A stretch of DNA of 64,000 nt from assembly GCF_018449575.1 (NCBI RefSeq), contig NZ_JAAVUT010000005.1, positions 124,001 through 188,000 of the forward strand, written 5' to 3'. This DNA comes from Sodalis sp. dw_96 (GTDB taxonomy: Bacteria > Pseudomonadota > Gammaproteobacteria > Enterobacterales > Enterobacteriaceae). Made by a program: the position numbers and the translations under genes. The notes beneath the pieces were generated by a model. That model worked only from the letters and a program-made list of their open reading frames with translations, ran no database searches and was not told the DNA's origin. Shown here one piece after another: positions 18,169 through 25,773 of this stretch; position 1 is the stretch's first letter; the number at the start of each line of letters is the position of its first letter.

Positions 18169-18392
18169 ATCACGCTCTCCAACCACCAAAGACATTCGCT
18201 TTCCTAACATTTAACTTTAGGCACATTCAGCTATACGGATAAGGCGCCGTTCAATCAAGGAGTTTCAGAAGGCAAGCGCCCTTGGATTGGAAGACTTTCC
18301 TTGACCAGACAGAAAAAGCCCTAGATTGCCCAAGGATAATGATGGCTAACCGTCAGAAAAAAACCACCGGTTCGCGGGGAAAGGATGCCGCT

Positions 18393-19010
18393 TTATAGCC
18401 GGCGCAGAACGCCCCGCTGCAACGACCACTGGCTGTCGGCCAGCGCATCCGCCTCGCGCGGTTCGTGGGTCACCAGCAGGATGGTGACGGCAAACAGCCG
18501 GTGAATCTCCCGCAGCACCTGCCAAAGCCGGGTGCGGGTCTCCCAGTCCAGGCTGGAAAAAGGCTCATCCAGCAGCAGCAATGCCGGGCGGCCGATCAAC
18601 GCGCGCGCCAGTGCGGCCCGTTGCTGTTCGCCGCCGGAGATCTGCTGCGGATAACGCCGGGCCAGATGGGCGATGCCTAACCGTTGCATTAGTTCCCGCC
18701 GCGGCCCGGCGGCGCGCCGTTGGCCGGCGCCGTACTGGGCAAGCTTCAGGTTGCCCTCCACGGTCAAATACGGGAAAAGATAAAGCCGCTGGTTCAGGTA
18801 GCGGCACGGACGTTGCCAGGACGGCAGTCCGTCCAGGGTTTGTTGGCCGAAACGGACGCTGCCCTGATAGGGGATGACGCCGGCAATCGCGTTAAGCAGC
18901 GTGGTTTTCCCCGCCCCGGAGGGACCGAGTATCGCGCTGCAGCTCGCCGTTGCCCCCTGGAAAGAGACCTGCTGTAAAATGCCCGCGCTCAATCGATCAA
19001 TGTCCAGCAT
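18393..19010 (-). CDS. ABC transporter ATP-binding protein (molybdate-type, short)
   Basis: 205 residues with Walker A GPSGAGKTTLL (about 28-38), Q-loop region, signature ISGGEQQRAALARAL, Walker B LLLLDEPFSSLD and switch His in LLVTHEPREAD. It is shorter than ModC (~350) because it lacks the C-terminal Mop domain; the length is nearer ThiQ or YnjD. Its start overlaps the permease gene by 14 bp, so it belongs to the binding protein-permease-ATPase operon. Confidence 0.82.
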   Translation of the reverse strand: MLDIDRLSAGILQQVSFQGATASCSAILGPSGAGKTTLLNAIAGVIPYQGSVRFGQQTLDGLPSWQRPCRYLNQRLYLFPYLTVEGNLKLAQYGAGQRRAAGPRRELMQRLGIAHLARRYPQQISGGEQQRAALARALIGRPALLLLDEPFSSLDWETRTRLWQVLREIHRLFAVTILLVTHEPREADALADSQWSLQRGVLRRL

Positions 19011-19782
19011 AGGATCTTACGGCGGGAGGGTTCAGCCACTGCAATACCAGAAGCAATACGCAGGCCAGTAGCATCAGCAGCAGGGCACACCCCACCGCCA
19101 GCGGGAAATCGTCGCTGGAAATATTGAGAAATATCGCCATGGGCAGGGTTTCCGTTTTCATCCGCACCATGCCGGCCAGCATCAGCGTGGCGCCGAATTC
19201 CCCCAGTGCACGCGCCAAGGCCAGCACGGCGCCGCTTAACAACGCCTGGCGGCACAGCGGAATCTCCACCAGCAGGAACGTGCGTATCGGCGACAGTCCC
19301 AAATTGAACGCGGTGGTGACATAGGCCGGATCCAGCGCGCCGAACGCGGCGCTGGCGGAACGCAGCACGATGGCGCTGGCAACATAGGTCTGGGCAATCA
19401 CGATACCCAGCGGCGAGAACAGCAGACGGGACATTTGCGGCGCGACGGCGCTCAGGGGGCCCTGTTGTCCCAACAGCAGCAATAATCCCATGCCCACCAC
19501 CAGCGGCGGCATGACCAGCGGCAAATCCAGCAGCAGATTCATCAACCGCTTGGCGGGCAACGGCTGGCGAACCAGCGCCCAGGCGGCGGGGACGCCCAGC
19601 AGCAGCGACAGCAGCAGCGCCGTCGCGGCCGTTATTAATGAAAGCAGCAGCGCAAAATGCAGTTCCGGCTCGAACAAAATGTGTCCGAGGGTGGCGAGAT
19701 CCAGTTGAAAAATCAGTGCCAGCAGCGAACCGATAACCAGCGTCAGCAGGATAAACAGCGGAACCAGCGCCAGTCGGGTCAT
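18997..19782 (-). CDS. ABC transporter permease (ModB-like)
   Basis: 261 residues with six or so membrane helices and the inner-membrane-component motif ALARALGEFGATLMLAGMV (EAA loop), characteristic of the molybdate/tungstate/sulfate permease family. The start overlaps the end of the binding-protein gene by four bases. Confidence 0.85.
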   Translation of the reverse strand: MTRLALVPLFILLTLVIGSLLALIFQLDLATLGHILFEPELHFALLLSLITAATALLLSLLLGVPAAWALVRQPLPAKRLMNLLLDLPLVMPPLVVGMGLLLLLGQQGPLSAVAPQMSRLLFSPLGIVIAQTYVASAIVLRSASAAFGALDPAYVTTAFNLGLSPIRTFLLVEIPLCRQALLSGAVLALARALGEFGATLMLAGMVRMKTETLPMAIFLNISSDDFPLAVGCALLLMLLACVLLLVLQWLNPPAVRSYAGH

Positions 19783-20561
19783 GGATTGAGTTTAACACCG
19801 CGTCCGATGGGCAGAAAACCCTGGTCGGCAAACGCCTTGATGCCCTGCGGGGACGTAAAGTAACCTGCCAGCTGTTTGGTTAACGGTACGTTTTGGCTGG
19901 TGGTTAATTGCGCCAGCGTGACCACTTCCGCCGGAACATTATTGGGAGACGGCAGGACTTTCAAGACATCCAGATGCTTAACCGCATCGGAACGGCCGAC
20001 CACCGCTCCATCCACGTTGCCCTGCAAGACGTACAGCACCAACTGGGGCATATCCGCCGTGCGCACCACCACTTTGGCGCGCAGCTGGGTGCCATAACCT
20101 GTGGCATCAAGCAATCTCTCGCCGCTGCGGCCGAGGGCGATAGCCTTGGGGTCCCCCATGGCCAGGCGCAGATGGCTGGCGGCAAGATCGGCATAGTTGT
20201 TGATGCCTTGCGCCTTATCCCGCCGCAACACCAGCACCGGAATATGCAGCGCCAACGGGTAGGCGGCCGTTACCTTGCCTTTTTGCTGTAATTTATTGAT
20301 ATCGAAAGCCGAGCCCGCCAGGAACAGATCTCCCTGCCCGGTGAGCTGATAACGGGTCATGATCTGCCCGCTGCCGCCATACTCCACCACGACGTGGTTG
20401 CCGGTATCCTGCTCGAATTTAGCAATGACGGTCGCCACCGCCGGTTGCAGCCCGGCGCCGGCATAGAGATGAAGTTCAGCAGCCTGGGTCAGGCCGCCGT
20501 TCAAGCCACAACCCAGGAATAACGCCGCCAGTGCAGCACCGATTAAGGGAAAAGAGCGCAT
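19779..20561 (-). CDS. Periplasmic binding protein, molybdate/tungstate type (ModA-like)
   Basis: 260 residues with a signal peptide (about 1-27, ending near TQAAE). The mature start LHLYAGAGLQPAVATVIAKF and GGSGQIMTRYQLTGQGDLFL follow the ModA pattern (SAGxL / GxSGxL / GAxxDxFxSA). FLAGS in place of FISA and the YAGAG opening are unusual, so the ligand could be molybdate, tungstate or another oxyanion. First gene of a modABC-like operon. Confidence 0.78.
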   Translation of the reverse strand: MRSFPLIGAALAALFLGCGLNGGLTQAAELHLYAGAGLQPAVATVIAKFEQDTGNHVVVEYGGSGQIMTRYQLTGQGDLFLAGSAFDINKLQQKGKVTAAYPLALHIPVLVLRRDKAQGINNYADLAASHLRLAMGDPKAIALGRSGERLLDATGYGTQLRAKVVVRTADMPQLVLYVLQGNVDGAVVGRSDAVKHLDVLKVLPSPNNVPAEVVTLAQLTTSQNVPLTKQLAGYFTSPQGIKAFADQGFLPIGRGVKLNP

Positions 20562-20587
20562 GTGATTTCCATTATTTTAGTAAGGTT

Positions 20588-20612
20588 ATCGTTGTATAAT
20601 ATTTTATATCTT
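20588..20612. promoter_or_regulatory. Possible ModE-like site upstream of the binding-protein gene
   Basis: CGTTGTATAATATTTTATAT (from 20590) lies about 28 bp ahead of the minus-strand ATG. It resembles a degenerate ModE box (CGTTATAT with a second TATA-rich half). It also looks like a plain AT-rich promoter, so this is tentative. Confidence 0.3.
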
Positions 20613-20680
20613 GAACGAAGCAACCTTATTCTCTCTCGTTCCCGACCGGCAGACGGGATTACCGGGCGCGCCGGCGGGGA

Positions 20681-20809
20681 TTAATGCAAGTGCGGTAAGC
20701 CGGTCGGCAGACGCGGCCCATGGCGGGTTAATGCTGCAAGCCGACCGTTAGATGCGGTCAATAGCGGGTTAATGCTGCGAGCCGACCGTCAGATGCGGTC
20801 AATGCCGAG
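20681..20809. repeat. 41-bp tandem repeat abutting the GntR gene 3' end
   Basis: Units TTAATGCTGCAAGCCGACCG at 20728 and TTAATGCTGCGAGCCGACCG at 20769 are each 41 bp; a more diverged 47-bp unit starts at 20681. The next position in phase, 20810, is the GntR gene end itself (CTAGCGCTGCAAGCCGGCC). The array therefore appears to be built from copies of the gene's last codons. Confidence 0.75.
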
Positions 20810-21481
20810 CTAGCGCTGCAAGCCGGCCAGCAGGCGCAGGGCCATTTTTTCGGCATTGGCCACATGCAGCTGCGCCGCCGCCTGAGCGGCATCCGCATCC
20901 CGCCGCTGTATCGCCTGATAAAGATTATCAATTTCTCCCAGGCTGGCGGGCAGGCGTTGCAAATGCATCAGCGACGTGGCGCGCAGCAGATTTATCCGCG
21001 AATGCAGGCTGCTGAGGATCTCTTTTACCAGGGAATTGCCGCAGTTGTTGAGCAAAACATCATACAAAGCGTTTTTTGCGTCCAATACCTGGCCTTGATC
21101 CTGCGCCGCGCCGGCGGCATGCAGCTGCTGTACCGCGGCGCCGAAGCGGGCAATATCCGCTTCGCTGGCGCGCTGGGCAAATTCGCGGGCGGCAAAGCCC
21201 TCAAGCAGACCCCGCAGCGCATACAGCTCCGCTGCTTCCTGTTGCGAAATGATCGCCACAATCGGCCCTTTGTTCGGCACGATATGCACCAGCTTCTCCG
21301 CTTCCAGCTTACGCAGCGCCTCGCGCACCGACGTACGGCTGACGCCGAGGGTTTCGCAGAGTTCCCGCTCGATAAGCCGTTCTCCGGGAGCATAACGCCC
21401 GGTCATGATTGCCTGCCGCAGGACATTCTCGACCTGGTGACGCAGTGATTCGGGCCGTATCATTTCCAGTTCTGCTGACAT
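20810..21481 (-). CDS. GntR family regulator, FCD subfamily
   Basis: 223 residues from ATG 21481 (AGGA 11 bases upstream); an ATG at 21523 with its own AGGA is also possible and adds 14 residues. Winged HTH about 12-70 (YAPGERLIERELCETLGVSR) and FCD domain about 85-210 (RGLLEGFAAREFAQRAS). It is the last gene of a minus-strand catabolic cluster running back to 29424 and is the likely repressor of it. Repeats follow its stop codon. Confidence 0.85.
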   Translation of the reverse strand: MSAELEMIRPESLRHQVENVLRQAIMTGRYAPGERLIERELCETLGVSRTSVREALRKLEAEKLVHIVPNKGPIVAIISQQEAAELYALRGLLEGFAAREFAQRASEADIARFGAAVQQLHAAGAAQDQGQVLDAKNALYDVLLNNCGNSLVKEILSSLHSRINLLRATSLMHLQRLPASLGEIDNLYQAIQRRDADAAQAAAQLHVANAEKMALRLLAGLQR

Positions 21482-21587
21482 TATTGTATTCCTGTCCGAC
21501 AAAATATGACTTCTTTGTACCATATCCGTCCTGCCGCTAACAAGAGCCGGTGGTCACTCTTGCGCCAGCAGTACCCCCGCCCAAGTG

Positions 21588-22361
21588 CTACATCCGCCGG
21601 CCATCGGTCGCGGACTCCTTCAGCGCCTGCTCCAGCAACGGCGCGGCGGCGGCGGCGCCATGCATGCCGATGGCGCTGACGATCTCCAGCACCGCCAGGA
21701 TTTCCTGCGCGCTGGCGCCGTAGCCGATGGCGTTGCGCATATGCAGCTTCAACCCCTGGACATAGAGATGGGTGGCCGAGGCGTCAAAGGCGCAATAAAT
21801 CAACTCTTTCACTTTGGGAGAAAGCACGCCCGCGCGCCAGGGCACCGAGGAAAATTCCACATAGGCGTCAAACAGTTCCGGGTCCAGTTCCAGCATACCG
21901 TCCCAGAAGGCGTGCCAGTAGCCGCGGTTTTCTATAAATCGCTGCTTCAGCGTTTCCTGGCGGGCGTCCAGGGGAGATGAACCGCTGCGCAATCCCTCCT
22001 CTTCCAGCACTTCCATCAACAGCGGGACACCGATATTGGCGGCGTGAATGCCCAGGGTGGCGGTGAGTTCCAGCACTTCCATCAACTCCTCCCGAGTGGC
22101 GCCGTAGTACAACGCCAAACGCAGGTGCCGCCCGATCCCGGGCAGATAAACATGGGTCGCCGCCGTGCTGGCGCTGAGGGCGATAAACGCCTTGGTCTTG
22201 TTGTCCAGATGATTTTTTTGCCAGGGCACCGCCGCCAATTGCCGGCAGGCGTCATAAAACCCGGCGTCCAAACGGCGGATGCTTGCCCATTGCGCACCCC
22301 ACTCCCCCTGGGAGGAAACGTCGGTCTCGTCGATGGGTAGGGATGTTTCCTTTAAGCTCAT
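21588..22361 (-). CDS. Tandem carboxymuconolactone-decarboxylase-fold protein
   Basis: 257 residues with two CMD repeats. The first (about 50-120) has THVYLPGIGRHLRLALYYGA followed by TREELMEVLELTATLG. The second (about 180-250) has THLYVQGLKLHMRNAIGYGA followed by SAQEILAVLEI. The AhpD-type CxxC pair is absent from both, so a peroxidase role is unlikely and a lyase or decarboxylase role on a ring-derived acid is more likely. Second-to-last gene of the cluster. Confidence 0.75.
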   Translation of the reverse strand: MSLKETSLPIDETDVSSQGEWGAQWASIRRLDAGFYDACRQLAAVPWQKNHLDNKTKAFIALSASTAATHVYLPGIGRHLRLALYYGATREELMEVLELTATLGIHAANIGVPLLMEVLEEEGLRSGSSPLDARQETLKQRFIENRGYWHAFWDGMLELDPELFDAYVEFSSVPWRAGVLSPKVKELIYCAFDASATHLYVQGLKLHMRNAIGYGASAQEILAVLEIVSAIGMHGAAAAAPLLEQALKESATDGRRM

Positions 22362-22439
22362 GATTTCGCTCCATTCGCTTTAAAATGAAAAGGGTAACGC
22401 CGTAAGCCGGCCTCCGCTGCTGCGGACTACCGCGCGCCA

Positions 22440-22829
22440 TCAGCCCGCGGCGCGCTGATAGTCCTGCTGCGTCACTTCCTCTTGCCAGCGGGTCTTGCCG
22501 AGGGAGGTGGCGGTATGCACCAGGTAACTGTCGCGGGCGGCGCCGTGCCAGTGGCGTTCCTCGGCGGGAATCCATACCACATCGCCCTGGCGGATTTTTT
22601 GCGCCTCCTGGCCGTCGACACAAATCCAGCCGCAGCCCGACGTGACCTGTAAAATCTGACCCTGCTCATGGGTATGCCAATAGGTCCGCGCCCCCGGCGA
22701 GAAAAACACGTTGGCGATAGTGATATTATCGGTAGCGGGCATGACGGGATCCGCCCAAACCACGCCGCTGAAGCTGTCGGTGCGCTGCTCGGATACCGCA
22801 TCCGGCGCCCTGCCGTAAAAAATCTTCAT
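22440..22829 (-). CDS. Small cupin-domain protein
   Basis: 129 residues, a single cupin barrel: YWHTHEQGQILQVTSG carries the first metal motif (HxH-x-Q in place of the more common HxHxxE), and GDVVWIPAEERHWHGA carries the second. Such stand-alone cupins often act as isomerases or dioxygenase-like enzymes beside CMD proteins. Its start overlaps the stop of the dehydrogenase gene by four bases, so translation is coupled. Confidence 0.75.
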   Translation of the reverse strand: MKIFYGRAPDAVSEQRTDSFSGVVWADPVMPATDNITIANVFFSPGARTYWHTHEQGQILQVTSGCGWICVDGQEAQKIRQGDVVWIPAEERHWHGAARDSYLVHTATSLGKTRWQEEVTQQDYQRAAG

Positions 22830-23749
22830 GTATGTTCTCCCTCTAGGGTTGGACCGGCATCATAAAGTCTGATACCTCCGCAGATATCGCCGATGGCGTC
22901 CACCACGCGATTACTGATTTTATCGCCGTAGCCCAGGGCGCTGGCCAAGCCGAAACTGGCCAGCGGACCCGCCGCGTTTAGGGAAGCGACCCCCAGTTCA
23001 TGGGTCAGGTCGGTATACAGCACCACATCTTTGGTCATCAGCCGGGACGTGAGTCCCCCGTCCAGATAGTCACCGTCGACAATTTTCGGAAAGCGATTCA
23101 GGGTGGCGAAATTGACGCCGCTGCTGCTGTTCAGCACCTCCAGCAGCGAATGAAGATCCAGCCCGGCCTTTTTCGCCGCCACCATCACCTCCGAGGTGGC
23201 CGCCAGGCTGACGGCGTTGAGGAAATTGTTCAGCAGCTTGGCGGTATGCCCCGTGCCGCTGTCCCCCATATTAACCACTTTGGCGGCGATGGGACGGAAC
23301 ACCCATTGCACCGCGTCGATGGCAGCGGCTTCCCCTCCCACCATCAGCGTCAGCGCGCCTTTTTCCGCCGCCGCCGCGCCGCCGGAAATGCCCGCGTCGA
23401 TATAAGCCACGCCCCGCGCGTTAAACAGGCCGTGCAGCCGCCGGGTGGAGGTGGCGGCGGACGTGCTGAGATCAATCACCGTTTGCCCGGCGCGGCAATG
23501 GGCAAGCAGTCCGTCCCGGCCTTCAACCACCGCCTCCACCACCCGGCTGTCGGGCAATGACAGCAGCAGCACGTCCCCATACTCCGCCACTTCACGCAGC
23601 GATGCGGCGGCCTGGGCACCCGCGGCGGCGGCCCGCGCCGTATCGGTGTCATACCCCCGCACCGCGATGCCGGCATCCACCAGCCGCCGGGTCATGCGCC
23701 CCCCCATATTGCCTAAACCGATAAATCCCGCCCGATCGATATTCATCAT
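22826..23749 (-). CDS. 3-hydroxyisobutyrate dehydrogenase family oxidoreductase (first)
   Basis: 307 residues from ATG 23749 with GAGGGTGA upstream; the frame to 23809 is too long. N-terminal Rossmann motif GFIGLGNMGGRMTRRLVDAG, substrate loop DAGISGGAAAAEKGALTLMV and the catalytic Lys in HTAKLLNNFLNA. The family oxidises beta-hydroxyacids (3-hydroxyisobutyrate, tartronate semialdehyde and relatives) with NAD(P). One of two such enzymes in the cluster. Confidence 0.85.
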   Translation of the reverse strand: MMNIDRAGFIGLGNMGGRMTRRLVDAGIAVRGYDTDTARAAAAGAQAAASLREVAEYGDVLLLSLPDSRVVEAVVEGRDGLLAHCRAGQTVIDLSTSAATSTRRLHGLFNARGVAYIDAGISGGAAAAEKGALTLMVGGEAAAIDAVQWVFRPIAAKVVNMGDSGTGHTAKLLNNFLNAVSLAATSEVMVAAKKAGLDLHSLLEVLNSSSGVNFATLNRFPKIVDGDYLDGGLTSRLMTKDVVLYTDLTHELGVASLNAAGPLASFGLASALGYGDKISNRVVDAIGDICGGIRLYDAGPTLEGEHT

Positions 23750-23830
23750 TTCACCCTCTTTATAGGCATCTGATAGTGCCGGTCCCCGCCGGTGGTGAAA
23801 AGTTACCACCTCGCGCCGGGCCGATCCCCC

Positions 23831-25177
23831 TCAGGAAAAGTCCACATCTTTGGTTTCCGGTCCCATGGCGGCGCCGAGGGTGCCGATGATTCCCCCCAGG
23901 GCCAGCAGCGCCACCGCGGTCAGGGCCAGCGGCATCCAGGCGCTGAGCCAATCCATATAGAAAGCATAGAACGAGGGAATGATCACCGACAGGCTGAAGC
24001 CCACCCCGAAACCGGTGGCGCGGACATCGGTGACAAAGCGTTCATTGATATAGGTGACAATCACGCCCCAGGGCGAGGTCACCAATACCGCCAGCAGGCA
24101 GACCAGGGCAACAATGATGGGTACCGGCATGCCCTGCCGGGTGCTCAGGATATACAGCAGCGCCGAGCCCACCACGGCAATCAGCGGACCGACAATCAGA
24201 AAGAACAGCCGGCGACCGATTTTTTGCCCCAGCATGCCGGAACCGATATAGGTGAAAAACAGCACGAAATAGGTCAACATCAGGGTCGCGGTCATTTCTA
24301 TGCCGTTAAAATGCAGGGTTTTCACCAATAGGCCGGTGGGCAGGAAAATCGTGATGATATTCTGGGTCAGCCAGAAGCCGGTCATCATCACAATCACCTG
24401 CAGCAGGTTGCGCCCGCTTTTGCCGTGCAGCAGATCGGTAAGGGCCAATTTCTCCTTTTTCTCGCTGCTTTCGCTTTGCCAGATTTCCGACTCGGACACT
24501 TTGAACATGTAATAAAGCGTCAGCACCCCCGCCAGCAGCGCGCCGATCACGAAGGGTATGCGCCAGCCCCACTGCGCGAACGGAGAGTGCAAACCGTGCA
24601 GGGGAGAGAACATCAGCACCAGCCAGGTGATAAGATTAATGCTGACATAGGCGGCGGGGAAACCGCTGATAATCAGGCCGCCGACAAATCCGCGCTGGGA
24701 TTTCTTCGAATACTCGATAGCCAGCGGCATGGCGCCGGTATAACCGCCGCCGAGGAAAATACCGTCCACAAACCGCAAGATCACCAATAACACATAGGAC
24801 GCCACGCCGAAGCTTTCATAACCGGGCAATAGTGCAATCAGCAGGGTCACCACACCGAAACCCGATACCGAATAAATGGAGGCTTTCCTCCGGCCGATGC
24901 GATCGGCCACGATGCCGAACAGCAGCGCGCCGATGGGTCGGCCGAGCAGCGTGGTAATAAAGACCAGCGACGCCAGGATGGTTTCCAGACCGGGAGAGAG
25001 CTGCGGCGGCTGGAAGTAGAACAGCACCGGCGACAACGCCACCACCGGCAGGTAGATATCAAACATATCGATGTATTCGGAAAAGAAGGCGCCTTTGATG
25101 GCGTTCTTCCTTTTTACTTCTATGGATTGTTCGCTTTCTTTCGCCGAGGCGATGGAATAGTCGCTTAACGTTTCCAT
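23831..25177 (-). CDS. MFS transporter, metabolite:H+ symporter type
   Basis: 448 residues with about 12 membrane helices. The A-type motif GRPIGALLFGIVADRIGRRK (about 77-96) and GGGYTGAMPLAIEYSKKSQR place it in the carboxylate/aromatic or sugar:H+ symporter branch with an acidic cytoplasmic N-terminus. It is inside a catabolic gene cluster and is most likely the importer of the unknown substrate. Confidence 0.82.
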   Translation of the reverse strand: METLSDYSIASAKESEQSIEVKRKNAIKGAFFSEYIDMFDIYLPVVALSPVLFYFQPPQLSPGLETILASLVFITTLLGRPIGALLFGIVADRIGRRKASIYSVSGFGVVTLLIALLPGYESFGVASYVLLVILRFVDGIFLGGGYTGAMPLAIEYSKKSQRGFVGGLIISGFPAAYVSINLITWLVLMFSPLHGLHSPFAQWGWRIPFVIGALLAGVLTLYYMFKVSESEIWQSESSEKKEKLALTDLLHGKSGRNLLQVIVMMTGFWLTQNIITIFLPTGLLVKTLHFNGIEMTATLMLTYFVLFFTYIGSGMLGQKIGRRLFFLIVGPLIAVVGSALLYILSTRQGMPVPIIVALVCLLAVLVTSPWGVIVTYINERFVTDVRATGFGVGFSLSVIIPSFYAFYMDWLSAWMPLALTAVALLALGGIIGTLGAAMGPETKDVDFS

Positions 25178-25292
25178 ATCAGTCTCCCGTTATTCGGCGC
25201 ACCTCTTACGGATGCGTAGGGTTGCGATCCGCCGTACAACAGTCGCGGCGGGCAGGTAGGGAATACAGGGTAAGGCGTGTGAGGGCGCTCCG

Positions 25293-25688
25293 TCAGGCGC
25301 CGTGGCTTTCATCCTCATAGGCTTTGATGGCCGCGCTGGCCACGCGGAAAGCGGCCAACGCCAGCGGCGCGCCGCAATAGACCGCCGTCTGGATCAGTAC
25401 GGCGCGGATCTCCTCGCGGGTCACGCCGTTTTTTAATGCCCCTTTGATATGCACCGACAGTTCATGATGCTGGCTCATGGCGGTAAGGATGCCGATGTTC
25501 AGCATACTACGGGTCTTGAACGACAGCGTCGGATCGCCCCAGACCTCGCCCCAGCAATACTCGGTCACCAATTTTTGTATCGGGCGATTGAAATCATCGG
25601 CGGCGGCCCAGGATTTTTCCACATGGGCGGCGCCAAGCACTTCCTTACGATTTGCAAAACCACGCTCAAAACGCTCTTCGAATTCCAT
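25293..25688 (-). CDS. 4-carboxymuconolactone decarboxylase family protein (PcaC-like)
   Basis: 131 residues, typical PcaC size. The key segment QHHELSVHIKGALKNGVTRE followed by EIRAVLIQTAVYCGAPLALA matches PcaC closely. In protocatechuate breakdown PcaC decarboxylates gamma-carboxymuconolactone; there are no pca genes here, so the substrate is probably an analogue. First gene behind the predicted internal promoter at 25717-25744. Confidence 0.85.
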   Translation of the reverse strand: MEFEERFERGFANRKEVLGAAHVEKSWAAADDFNRPIQKLVTEYCWGEVWGDPTLSFKTRSMLNIGILTAMSQHHELSVHIKGALKNGVTREEIRAVLIQTAVYCGAPLALAAFRVASAAIKAYEDESHGA

Positions 25689-25716
25689 GGTGACTCCTCA
25701 GGCTATTTCAGCGAAC

Positions 25717-25744
25717 TTAATATCGTATGATTGTATGACAGCAA
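25717..25744 (-). promoter_or_regulatory. Predicted promoter with operator-like motif, CMD-MFS unit
   Basis: On the minus strand TTGCTG (25744-25739) and TATTAA (25722-25717) are separated by 16 bases. The spacer contains GTCATACAATCA (25739-25728), which occurs again in the spacer of the promoter predicted upstream of the lactonase gene. It is about 30 bases from the CMD start codon. Probable binding site of the cluster's GntR regulator. Confidence 0.5.
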
Positions 25745-25773
25745 TTTCAGGCAAAAAAAATAATTTCCGCCCG

